64,000 nucleotides of DNA from Treponema sp. (GTDB lineage: Bacteria > Spirochaetota > Spirochaetia > Treponematales > Treponemataceae): NCBI GenBank assembly GCA_016293005.1, contig JAEDFA010000001.1, positions 43,969 to 107,968 on the forward strand, in the 5' to 3' direction. Both the position numbers and the translations under genes were made by a program. Positions 8,518-16,247 of this stretch are shown here, in pieces. The stretch's first letter is position 1, and every line of letters starts with the position of its first letter. Under the pieces are notes generated by a model. It was not told the origin of the DNA, made no database searches, and saw nothing but the letters and a program-made list of their open reading frames with translations.

Positions 8518-9129
8518 ATGGAAAAAACTAAAGATTCTTTTTTGGACATGGTAAAGCTCGGTTTGATTCTTGTCTGTTATGCAGTTGCTTCATGTACAGT
8601 TTTAGCAGTTGTAAATAATTTTACATCTTCAAAAATCAAGGAAAACCAAATAAAAAAAGCAGAAAAAGCGATGTCTTCTGTTATGCCTGAAGCAGACAGT
8701 TTTGATTTTATAAGTGATTTTGATAAAGGCGAAAGTCAAAAGTTTTCTTTAAGCGATTTTTATGTTGCAAAGAAAGATGGAAATATAATCGGCGCTGTTG
8801 TTCAGGTTCAAGGTCCTACTTATGATAAAGGAAAAATAATAGTAGGCGTTTATTCAGACGGAATTATTTCTGGAATGGAATTTCTTGAACTTTCTGATTC
8901 TCCGGGTTTTGGCTTAAAGGCAAATGATCCTGGTTTTATTCTTCCATCTGGAAAAACTTTCTACGGTCAGTTTGCAGGAAAAAATGCTTCAGAGGGATTT
9001 TCTGGTGGACGCAATTTTGATTCGATTTCCGGGGCAACGATTACAAGTCATGCTGCAGGAGAACTTGTAAATTACGGAGCAGAATGTATTTTAAAATATT
9101 TTTCCATTGGAGATGCAGTAAATGAATAA
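8518..9129 (+). CDS. rnfG: Rnf complex FMN-binding subunit G
   Basis: 203 aa with one N-terminal membrane helix (residues about 12-34) and an extracytoplasmic FMN-binding domain. The covalent flavin motif SGATITS lies close to the C-terminus in FDSISGATITSHA. GGAGGG precedes the ATG. It overlaps rnfE by eight bases, which suggests coupled translation. In the complex, RnfG passes electrons between the membrane and cytoplasmic subunits. Confidence 0.94.
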   Translation: MEKTKDSFLDMVKLGLILVCYAVASCTVLAVVNNFTSSKIKENQIKKAEKAMSSVMPEADSFDFISDFDKGESQKFSLSDFYVAKKDGNIIGAVVQVQGPTYDKGKIIVGVYSDGIISGMEFLELSDSPGFGLKANDPGFILPSGKTFYGQFAGKNASEGFSGGRNFDSISGATITSHAAGELVNYGAECILKYFSIGDAVNE

Positions 9130-9775
9130 ACAGTTGAAAATTTTCACTAATGGTTTTATAAAAGAAAATCCGCTTTTAGTTCTGAATATCGGGCTTTGTT
9201 CTTCTTTAGGAGTTACGACAAGTATTTTTAACGGACTTGGAATGGGGCTTGGAATGACTTTTGTTCTTTTGATGAGCGAAATTGTAATCAGTATTTTCAG
9301 GCGTTTAATTCCTTCTGCAATCAGACTTCCTGTTTTTATTATTGTAATTGCGGCGTTTACTACAATTGTTCAGCTTGTGCTTCAGGCTTATGTTGAATCT
9401 CTTTATTCTGCGCTTGGTGTTTTTCTTCCGTTGATTGTTGTAAACTGCATTATCATGGGGCGTGTTGAAGCGTTTGCCTCAAAAAACAATATCGGAAATT
9501 CGGTTTTGGATGCGCTTGGAATGGGAATCGGTTATACGCTTGTACTTGTTTTTATTTCTATGATTCGTGAACTTTTAGGCGGCGGAACTTTGATGGCTGG
9601 AACTGCGTTAAAGATTACTGTAATTCCAGAAGAATATCGAATCGGAATTTTTAACAGTGCGCCGGGCGGATTTTTGGTGTTTGGTTTTCTTGCGGCAATC
9701 GTTCAGTTTGGAAAGCACCTTAAAATTGTTTCAAACAAAAATAAAGCAAAAAAAGAATCTGTGGAGGCTGAATAA
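9122..9775 (+). CDS. rnfE: Rnf complex membrane subunit E
   Basis: 217 aa, about six transmembrane helices, RnfE/NqrD type. Recognisable segments are 'NPLLVLNIGLC', 'LPLIVVNCIIMGRVEAFA' with the conserved membrane Cys, and 'GMGIGYTLVL'. RnfE and RnfA are homologous and pack as an inverted pair that holds an Fe-S centre between the conserved membrane cysteines. It overlaps rnfG by eight bases and rnfA by one base. Confidence 0.94.
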   Translation: MNKQLKIFTNGFIKENPLLVLNIGLCSSLGVTTSIFNGLGMGLGMTFVLLMSEIVISIFRRLIPSAIRLPVFIIVIAAFTTIVQLVLQAYVESLYSALGVFLPLIVVNCIIMGRVEAFASKNNIGNSVLDALGMGIGYTLVLVFISMIRELLGGGTLMAGTALKITVIPEEYRIGIFNSAPGGFLVFGFLAAIVQFGKHLKIVSNKNKAKKESVEAE

Positions 9776-10353
9776 TGATTGAAACTTTACAATTATTTTT
9801 AAAGGCTGCTATTGTCGATAATGTTGTTTTTATTCAGTATCTTGCAATTTGCCCATTTATCGGAATGACAAACGACACTGAAAAGGCAACCGGAATGTCT
9901 CTTGCAACTACTTTTGTTATTATTCTTGCGACTGCAGTAACATGGCCGCTGTATAAATTTGTAATGGTTCCGCTTGGGCTTGAATTTCTTCAGACGCTTT
10001 TTTTCATTCTTGTAATCGCATCCCTTGTTCAGCTTGTTGAATTCTTCTTAAAAAAGAAATCTCCAGGTCTTTACAATTCGATGGGTGTTTATCTTGCTCT
10101 CATTACGACTAACTGTGCCGTGTTAGGCGTTACAATTAACTGTATTTCAAAGAATTTTAATTATGGTCAGAGTCTCGTTTATGCTTTTGGAACTGCGATG
10201 GGCTTTTTAATGAGTATGGTCATTATGTCTGCCGTCCGAAACAGGCTGAAAACTGCAAAAATCCCGGAGTCATTTAAAGGAACTCCGATTTTATATGTGT
10301 CTGCAGGTCTTTTAAGTCTTGCTTTCTTAGGTTTTAAAGGGCTCATCGGCTAA
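9775..10353 (+). CDS. rnfA: Rnf complex membrane subunit A
   Basis: 192 aa, about six transmembrane helices. AIVDNVVFIQYLAICPFIG at the N-terminus and 'LALITTNCAVLG' in the middle are standard RnfA/NqrE signatures and include the membrane cysteines. GGAGG lies in the end of rnfE, and the start overlaps the rnfE stop (TAATG). A gap of 29 bases separates it from rnfB. Confidence 0.95.
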   Translation: MIETLQLFLKAAIVDNVVFIQYLAICPFIGMTNDTEKATGMSLATTFVIILATAVTWPLYKFVMVPLGLEFLQTLFFILVIASLVQLVEFFLKKKSPGLYNSMGVYLALITTNCAVLGVTINCISKNFNYGQSLVYAFGTAMGFLMSMVIMSAVRNRLKTAKIPESFKGTPILYVSAGLLSLAFLGFKGLIG

Positions 10354-10382
10354 TTTTTTTCTTTTCTAAAAGGTGGTAAAAG

Positions 10383-11195
10383 ATGAATTTAATTTTATAT
10401 ACAGTTATTTGTGCCGTTTCCATTGCGTTCGTGCTCGGAATTTTATTGGGACTTTTTAAGAAAATATTTCATGTAGATACAGACCCAAAAATTCAGAAGG
10501 TGCGTGAGGCGTTAAGTGGTGCAAATTGCGGAGGATGCGGGCTTGCAGGATGTGACAGTTTTGCAGGAGCGGTCGTAAAAGGAGAGGCTCCGACTGACGG
10601 TTGTGTTGCAGGAGGTGCTTCATGTGCTTCAAAAATTGCAGAAATTCTTGGGGTCAATGGTGTTGAAGTAAAACCAAAAGTTGCTTTTGTTGCCTGTAAC
10701 GGAACTTTTGAAAACGCTCTTTCTAAAGGAATTTATAACGGCGTAAAATCGTGTAAAGCAGCAAATCTATCTATTAACGGAACAAAAAAATGTTCGTTTG
10801 GCTGTGTAGGTTATGGAGACTGTGTAAATGCTTGTCCTTTTGATGCAATATCCATGAATGCAAACGGTCTTCCAAAAGTTGATTATTCAAAATGCGTAGG
10901 CTGCGGAAAATGCGCTTCTGTTTGTCCAAAAAAGATAATTAAAATTATCGATAAAGATACAAAAGGTTCAATCGCTCTTTGTTCATGCTTAAGCGATAAT
11001 AAACCTCAGATTAAAAAAGACTGCGTAACCGGGTGTTTTAAATGTGGGCTTTGCGCAAAAAAATGTCCTCAAGAGTGCATTGACATGACGCTTGGGCTTC
11101 CTAGAATTGATTATTCAAAATGCAATTCCTGTGGTGAATGTATAAATGCCTGTCCTGATAAGGTTTTGCATTTGTTTCAGGATATTGTAAAATAA
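10383..11195 (+). CDS. rnfB: Rnf complex ferredoxin-like subunit B
   Basis: RnfB accepts electrons from soluble ferredoxin. The 270-aa product has an N-terminal membrane helix and the cluster motif ANCGGCGLAGCDSFA. Several ferredoxin-type cysteine groups follow (CVGYGDCVNACP, CVGCGKCASVCP, CFKCGLCAKKCP, CNSCGECINACP). This makes it longer and richer in Fe-S sites than the roughly 190-aa proteobacterial RsxB, and resembles the clostridial/Acetobacterium type. AGGTGG precedes the ATG. It is the last gene of the operon and converges on the small ORF behind thrS with only seven bases between their stop codons. Confidence 0.95.
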   Translation: MNLILYTVICAVSIAFVLGILLGLFKKIFHVDTDPKIQKVREALSGANCGGCGLAGCDSFAGAVVKGEAPTDGCVAGGASCASKIAEILGVNGVEVKPKVAFVACNGTFENALSKGIYNGVKSCKAANLSINGTKKCSFGCVGYGDCVNACPFDAISMNANGLPKVDYSKCVGCGKCASVCPKKIIKIIDKDTKGSIALCSCLSDNKPQIKKDCVTGCFKCGLCAKKCPQECIDMTLGLPRIDYSKCNSCGECINACPDKVLHLFQDIVK

Positions 11196-11202
11196 AAAAA
11201 AT

Positions 11203-11373
11203 TTAATCATCAGGCTTGAGTTCGTCCTCTTCTTTTTTTTCAAGAAGCATTTGGGCATCTTCTCTTCCCTGATGATTGTTCCATTTTGTATATTGAAAAT
11301 CCTTATTTACTTTTTTTTCAGAACGGTGAGAATATTGGTTTCTCATCATTCTGTAATATTCTTCGTCTTCCAT
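11203..11373 (-). CDS. Small charged protein downstream of thrS, unknown
   Basis: A 56-codon ORF begins two bases after the thrS stop. It opens MEDEEYYRMMRN and ends EEDELKPDD. A GGAA sits six bases before the ATG. The product is hydrophilic, with acidic ends and a basic centre, and has no signal peptide, cysteine or membrane segment. It is almost certainly on the thrS transcript. I recognise no family. The tight spacing, the ribosome-binding site and the convergent fit with rnfB support it as a real gene, but conservation is untested. Confidence 0.55.
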   Translation of the reverse strand: MEDEEYYRMMRNQYSHRSEKKVNKDFQYTKWNNHQGREDAQMLLEKKEEDELKPDD

Positions 11374-11375
11374 TT

Positions 11376-13127
11376 TTAGATTCCGACTACATGGTTTTCA
11401 ATTTTGTCTTTTGCATATTGAATGAATTCTTCGAGTTTGAATGTTTTTTGTTCAAGTCCGCTTGACTGCCTGAATCTTACAGAAACTGTCTGTTCGTTTT
11501 GTTCGTTTTCACCGACTACAAGGATGTACGGAGTTTTGTGTTCTTTTGTGATGAATTTGATTTTTGCTCTCATATTGTCGTCTGAAATGTAGGCGTTTGA
11601 CCTGATGTCATTTTGAAGAAGAATATCATTTACTTTTTTTGCGTATTCATCAAAATTGTTTGAAACAGGAACTACGGCAGCCTGCTCAAAAGAAAGCCAT
11701 GTTGGGAAGGCGCCTGCAAAATTTTCGATAAGAATTCCGAGAAATCTTTCTAGTGAACCTAAAATTGCGCGGTGAAGCATTACAGGATGATGTTTTTGAT
11801 TGTCCTGACCGATGTATGTTGCATCAAGGCGTTCTTTAGAAGGAAGCTGAAAATCTGCCTGAATTGTTCCGCACTGCCATTCTCGTCCAAGACAGTCGTA
11901 AAGTTTGAATTCTAGTTTTGGTCCGTAGAATGCTCCTTCTCCTGGCTGAAGTTCGTATTCAAGACCTGCTTCATGACAGGCATCTGAAAGCGCTTTTTCT
12001 GCTCTTTGCCATGTTTCTATGTCTCCTACATGGTCTTCTGGCATTGTTGAAAATTTTACTACGAGGTCGTCAAATCCGAAGTCGTGGTAAACTTTTTTAA
12101 GGAGTTTGCAGAATTTTGAAACTTCTTCTGCAACCTGTTCTTCTGTACAGATGATATGCGCATCGTCTTGAACGAATCCTCTTACGCGCATGATTCCATG
12201 AAGAGTTCCACTTGGCTCGTTTCTTACATCGTGCCCGAATTCTGCAAGGCGAAGCGGAAGATCCTTGTATGAACGCAGCCTGCTTTTAAAAATTTCAAGT
12301 GCACCCGGGCAGTTCATTGGTTTTATTGCAAAGAGTCTTTTTTCTGATTCTGTGATGAACATATTTTTCTGGTAATGCTCCCAGTGCCCTGATTTTTCCC
12401 ATAAAGAGCGCGGCATAATTGCAGGTGTATTTACTTCAAGATACCCGTCGCGTTTTACCTGTTTTCGCATATAATCCTGAATTGTTGTGTAAATTGCCCA
12501 GCCGTTTGGATGCCAGAAAATCTGACCTGGATCTTCAGGGTCTAGGTGGAATAAATCCATTTCTACACCGATTTTTCTGTGGTCTCGTTTTTCTGCTTCT
12601 TGAAGCATTGTAAGGTAATCTTTTAATTCGTTTGGTTTTTCAAAACAGAATGCGTAAACTCGTGTGAGCATTGGTCGGTTAGAGTCTCCTCTCCAGTATG
12701 CTCCTGCGATTTTTGAAAGTTTAAATGCCTGTCCGTTTATTTCTTTTGTAGATGAAACATGAGGTCCGCGGCATAAATCAAGGTAATCGTCCTGCTGGTA
12801 AGTTGAAATTGTTTCGTTTTCTGGAAGGTCATTTATAAGTTCGATTTTATATGGCTGATCCTGAAAGAGTTTTAAGGCTTCTTCTTTTGAAACTTCTTTT
12901 CTTATGAATTCGTGGTTTCCTGAAAGAATTTTGCGCATTTCTTTTTCTACTTTCGGAAAATCATTTTCTGTGAATTTGGTGTCTTGTGGAAAATCAAAAT
13001 CGTAGTAAAAACCGTTATCAATGCTGGGACCGATTGCAATTTTTGTTCCCGGATATAAATGAAGAATTGCTTCTGCCATAACATGTGCGCACGAGTGTCG
13101 GATTGTCTGTAGTTTTTCGTTTTCCAT
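11376..13127 (-). CDS. thrS: Threonyl-tRNA synthetase lacking the N-terminal TGS domain
   Basis: A class II synthetase that charges tRNA-Thr. The 583-aa product starts directly in the editing (second additional) domain, with HSCAH near residue 11 and CRGPH as the other zinc/editing pair. The catalytic core has MNCPGA, motif 2 ([17 protein letters not shown]), DDAHIIC and motif 3 ([15 protein letters not shown]). The C-terminal anticodon-binding domain begins near [10 protein letters not shown]. Typical ThrRS is about 640 aa because of an N-terminal TGS domain, which is absent here. GGAGA precedes the ATG, and a good promoter lies further upstream, so TGS is not simply lost to a wrong start. 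Confidence 0.96.
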   Translation of the reverse strand: MENEKLQTIRHSCAHVMAEAILHLYPGTKIAIGPSIDNGFYYDFDFPQDTKFTENDFPKVEKEMRKILSGNHEFIRKEVSKEEALKLFQDQPYKIELINDLPENETISTYQQDDYLDLCRGPHVSSTKEINGQAFKLSKIAGAYWRGDSNRPMLTRVYAFCFEKPNELKDYLTMLQEAEKRDHRKIGVEMDLFHLDPEDPGQIFWHPNGWAIYTTIQDYMRKQVKRDGYLEVNTPAIMPRSLWEKSGHWEHYQKNMFITESEKRLFAIKPMNCPGALEIFKSRLRSYKDLPLRLAEFGHDVRNEPSGTLHGIMRVRGFVQDDAHIICTEEQVAEEVSKFCKLLKKVYHDFGFDDLVVKFSTMPEDHVGDIETWQRAEKALSDACHEAGLEYELQPGEGAFYGPKLEFKLYDCLGREWQCGTIQADFQLPSKERLDATYIGQDNQKHHPVMLHRAILGSLERFLGILIENFAGAFPTWLSFEQAAVVPVSNNFDEYAKKVNDILLQNDIRSNAYISDDNMRAKIKFITKEHKTPYILVVGENEQNEQTVSVRFRQSSGLEQKTFKLEEFIQYAKDKIENHVVGI

Positions 13128-13427
13128 TTTAGTATCTCCAAATTGACAAATTTTTTATAACATACAGGGAAATATTTTTTAAGTAGATTTTATCTCTGTG
13201 TTCTTTCGATTATAGTATTCGAAAAAAGAATATTCAAGGGCACGAAAAAAGCGCGTTTCCAGGAAATAATTTAAAAAAAACAGATAAATCTCTTCAAATT
13301 TAAGATATAAATGCTAAAATAAATGTGAAAAACTTTTATTTTCGTATGGATTGTTCTGTCTGTGGAACTTTTTTATGTCGGTTTTAAAATTGTAAAAAAT
13401 TGTGATTAATTTTTTTTGGATTTTGTT
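13128..13427. other. 300-bp divergent intergenic region between thrS and ispH
   Basis: The left half holds the thrS promoter and leader. In the right half I see no convincing promoter for ispH and no RNA fold I recognise. A 13-codon ORF at 13346-13387 (MDCSVCGTFLCRF) has no ribosome-binding site and is not called. Confidence 0.6.
13209..13237 (-). promoter_or_regulatory. Sigma-70 promoter of thrS with inverted repeat in the spacer
   Basis: On the minus strand: TTGAAT (13237-13232), a 17-base spacer and TATAAT (13214-13209). The spacer almost exactly holds the inverted repeat TATTC-N7-GAATA (13216-13232), which could be an operator or chance in AT-rich DNA. The predicted leader is about 75 bases. 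Confidence 0.7.
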
Positions 13428-14279
13428 ATGAAAGTGATTCTTGCAGATATTTTAGGTTATTGTATGGGTGTTCGTTGTGCAATGGAAAAGGCTGAAAATG
13501 CACTTGAAAAATTTGAGGGAAAAAATGTTTATTCGCTCGGACCTTTGATTCACAATGAAAATGCTTTAAATTCCTTGAAGCAAAAGGGGTTAAAAATTCT
13601 TTCTGAAAACGATTTTAAGAATGCAGAAGATTCTTCTGTCGTGATTATAAGGGCACATGGAGTTTCTCCTGAAGTTTTAAAAGTTCTTGAAGAAAAAAAA
13701 TGTACGATTATAAATGCAACTTGTCCAAGAGTCGTTGCAAGTCAGAAAAATGCAGAAAAATTTTCTAAAAAAGGATTTAAAATAATTCTTGCGGGCGATA
13801 AAAATCACGGTGAAGTAACAGGAATTCAAGGTTATGCCGGAAGTAAATTTAATCTTGTTGAAAATGTTTCAGACGCATTAAATTTTTCTTTTTCAGAAGA
13901 AGGAGAGGCTTCTGTTCTTTTAAGCCAGACGACTTTTTCTCCCGGCGAGTTTGAAAAAATTTCGCAGATTCTTTTTGAAAAAAATAAAAAATTAAAAATT
14001 CTCAATACTATTTGCCCGGCTACAAAAGAAAGACAGGATTCGCTTTTTAAACTTTGTGAAAAAGTCGATGGAATTCTTGTTGTCGGCGGAAAAAAATCTG
14101 CAAATACAAAACGCCTTCTTGAAAGCGCAAAAAAAATCTGTAAAAAAGCAGATTTAATAGAAGATTCTTCCGAAATAAAACCTGAATTTTTTAATTTAAA
14201 AACAGTCGGTATTACGGCAGGAGCATCAACCCCAGATTCTGTGATTCAGGAAGTAAAAAATGCACTTGAAAAATCTTAG
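13428..14279 (+). CDS. ispH: 4-hydroxy-3-methylbut-2-enyl diphosphate reductase
   Basis: IspH is the last enzyme of the MEP isoprenoid pathway, an Fe-S protein that makes IPP and DMAPP. The three cluster cysteines are visible in GYCMGVRCAM, NATCPRV and NTICPATKERQ, and AHGVSPEV is another family motif. At 283 aa the size is normal. I use the ATG at 13428, because other IspH proteins begin only a few residues before G(F/Y)C. An in-frame TTG at 13416 is upstream, but GGA at 13418-13420 is placed for the ATG. Confidence 0.94.
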   Translation: MKVILADILGYCMGVRCAMEKAENALEKFEGKNVYSLGPLIHNENALNSLKQKGLKILSENDFKNAEDSSVVIIRAHGVSPEVLKVLEEKKCTIINATCPRVVASQKNAEKFSKKGFKIILAGDKNHGEVTGIQGYAGSKFNLVENVSDALNFSFSEEGEASVLLSQTTFSPGEFEKISQILFEKNKKLKILNTICPATKERQDSLFKLCEKVDGILVVGGKKSANTKRLLESAKKICKKADLIEDSSEIKPEFFNLKTVGITAGASTPDSVIQEVKNALEKS

Positions 14280-14380
14280 CGTTCTTAAATAATTGTCAAT
14301 TGTAAGTGATTTTTTTCTTTTATTTTATAAAATCCGTGATATATTATAAATAGTGTTGTGCAGGAGATTTTGGAGGATTT

Positions 14381-15124
14381 ATGAAAAATAAATTATTCTG
14401 CGGATTGTGCGTTTTATTTCTGCTTTTTTTATCAGGCTGTAAACAGAACAGGCAGGTTATGCGGCTTCAGAAACTTGAAGAAGGCGTTTCTTCTCCTACT
14501 ACAATTGAAGAATTAAAAGACGCAATTTCAAAATACGAAAGTCGCGTTCAGGATATTCAGCTTGCGCAGACTCAAATTGGTATATGGTATAAAATTCTTG
14601 GAACTCGTTATGTTGATAATAAAATGTACGGTGAGGCACTTGATTGTTTTAAAAAAGCTCTTGAATTTTATCCTGATAACCAGAATATTCATTATTATGT
14701 AGGTCTTTGTGCAGGGTATATGGCAAAAGCCTCTTATGATTTTGAAGGAACAGGATTAAATAGCCGCAAGGAAAATTATTTAAGGCTTTCTGAACAGGCA
14801 TATTTGACTGCAATTCAGATTGAAAACAGATATGGCAGGGCTTTGTACGCTCTTGGTGTTCTTTACACATTTGGCTCTCAACCTGGTGAAATCGGTTTAA
14901 ATGAACCTCAAAAAGCGCTTCCTTATCTTGAAAAATATCTTACAATAGAAACAAAAGATGTTCAGGGAATGTTTGTTCTTGCAAGGGCTTATTATTCAGT
15001 TTATGAATTTCAGAAAGCCTGTGATATGTACGATAAAATAATTTCAACGACAAAATCTTCGGAACTTAAATCGCAGGCACAAGCTTTAAAACAGATTGTT
15101 TTGGGTGCAATGGATGAGTTTTAG
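14381..15124 (+). CDS. TPR-repeat lipoprotein
   Basis: 247 aa. A lipoprotein signal peptide ends in the lipobox LSGC, with the lipidated Cys at residue 20. The mature protein has a short helical region and then TPRs, for example around GEALDCFKKALEFYPDNQNIHYYVG and ALYALGVLYTFG. It probably acts as an envelope scaffold with an unknown partner. A strong GGAGG lies four bases before the ATG. Its last codons overlap the dprA start by 11 bases in another frame, so it shares a transcript with dprA. Confidence 0.83.
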   Translation: MKNKLFCGLCVLFLLFLSGCKQNRQVMRLQKLEEGVSSPTTIEELKDAISKYESRVQDIQLAQTQIGIWYKILGTRYVDNKMYGEALDCFKKALEFYPDNQNIHYYVGLCAGYMAKASYDFEGTGLNSRKENYLRLSEQAYLTAIQIENRYGRALYALGVLYTFGSQPGEIGLNEPQKALPYLEKYLTIETKDVQGMFVLARAYYSVYEFQKACDMYDKIISTTKSSELKSQAQALKQIVLGAMDEF

Positions 15125-16154
15125 AGATTGTGATGAACTTTTATTGATTTCTATTGGCCGGATAACTTTTCTTTCTGTTGCAGAAAAAATAACGCTTTTA
15201 AATTCTGTATCAGATCCATATATTCTTTCTGAATTAAAAAAAGAAAATTTTGTTTCGCTTTTTAAAAGAAATATTTCGGCTTATTGGAACGGTCATGAAA
15301 ATTTTTTGGCGGCAAAAAAAGAACTTTCTATTTTAAAAGCAAAAAAAATTGAATATATTTTGTACGATGAAAAAGATTATCCTTTTCTTTTAAGACAGAC
15401 TACAAATGCGCCTTTTATTCTGTTTTACCGCGGGAATATAAATGCCCTTAAGAAAAAGACTGTTTCTGTTGTTGGAACAAGACTTGTTTCTCCGGAAGCA
15501 AAAAAAGCAGCGTATGAGTTTTCGTATAATGCTTCAAAAAACGGTTATGCGGTTGTTTCCGGCCTTGCTTACGGAATAGACTGCATTTCTCATAGCGGGG
15601 CAGTTGATGCAGTTTTTGATGCAGATAAAAATTCAGTCTTGCCGGGCGGAACTGTGGCTGTTTTACCATGCGGCTGTGAATCTGTCGTTCCTAAGGGAAA
15701 TATCAGGCTTGCTGAAAATATTTTAAAAACCGGTGGCTGCCTTTTAAGTGAATATGTTCCTGGCATTCAGGCAGAGTCATGGCGTTTTGTTCAGCGAAAT
15801 AGAATTATTGCATCTTTGTCTCCAGCTGTTGTCGTAATTCAGGCTCCTCCCGGAAGCGGTTCTTTGATTACGGCAGATTATGCGCTTGAATATGGTCGGG
15901 ATGTAATTTTTCATGAAGCGGCATTTTCAGAAAATTCCATGCAGATTTCAAAAGTTGTTATGGAGAAAAAAACGAAAATCCGTGAGAAACAACTTAACTC
16001 ATCTTCATTTTCACTTAATTCTGCTGAAAAATTCGTTTTTGAAGGAGCGCCTGTTATAAAAAATTTTCAAGATTATGAAAGGTGTCTTGAAGAAATTCCT
16101 GGTATTCGTAATAATAAAGAAATTCAGTATGAATTATTCAGTGAGGTTTGCTGA
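15114..16154 (+). CDS. dprA: DNA processing protein DprA/Smf
   Basis: DprA binds incoming single-stranded DNA and loads RecA during transformation. Its Rossmann-like domain has SVVGTRLVSP, GLAYGIDCISHSGAV, AVLPCGCESVVP, and GSGSLITADYALEYGRDV. I start at the ATG at 15114 (346 aa) inside the end of the lipoprotein gene; the frame is open further upstream but lacks a sensible start. The C-terminal part after residue 270 is short, ending in a degenerate winged-helix-like region. The order dprA-topA-xerC is common in many bacteria. Whether this organism is competent is not shown here. Confidence 0.92.
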   Translation: MSFRDCDELLLISIGRITFLSVAEKITLLNSVSDPYILSELKKENFVSLFKRNISAYWNGHENFLAAKKELSILKAKKIEYILYDEKDYPFLLRQTTNAPFILFYRGNINALKKKTVSVVGTRLVSPEAKKAAYEFSYNASKNGYAVVSGLAYGIDCISHSGAVDAVFDADKNSVLPGGTVAVLPCGCESVVPKGNIRLAENILKTGGCLLSEYVPGIQAESWRFVQRNRIIASLSPAVVVIQAPPGSGSLITADYALEYGRDVIFHEAAFSENSMQISKVVMEKKTKIREKQLNSSSFSLNSAEKFVFEGAPVIKNFQDYERCLEEIPGIRNNKEIQYELFSEVC

Positions 16155-16247
16155 AAAAAATATAATTTTATTTTAAATGGTATAAAAAAACGGGTGAGTT
16201 TAAAAAATTCCCTTAAGATAACTTAAAATAAAACTGTAGGTGTTGAA

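Noticed and set aside
13346..13387. 13-codon ORF MDCSVCGTFLCRF upstream of ispH with a CxxC motif
   Set aside because: No ribosome-binding site and too short to separate from chance.
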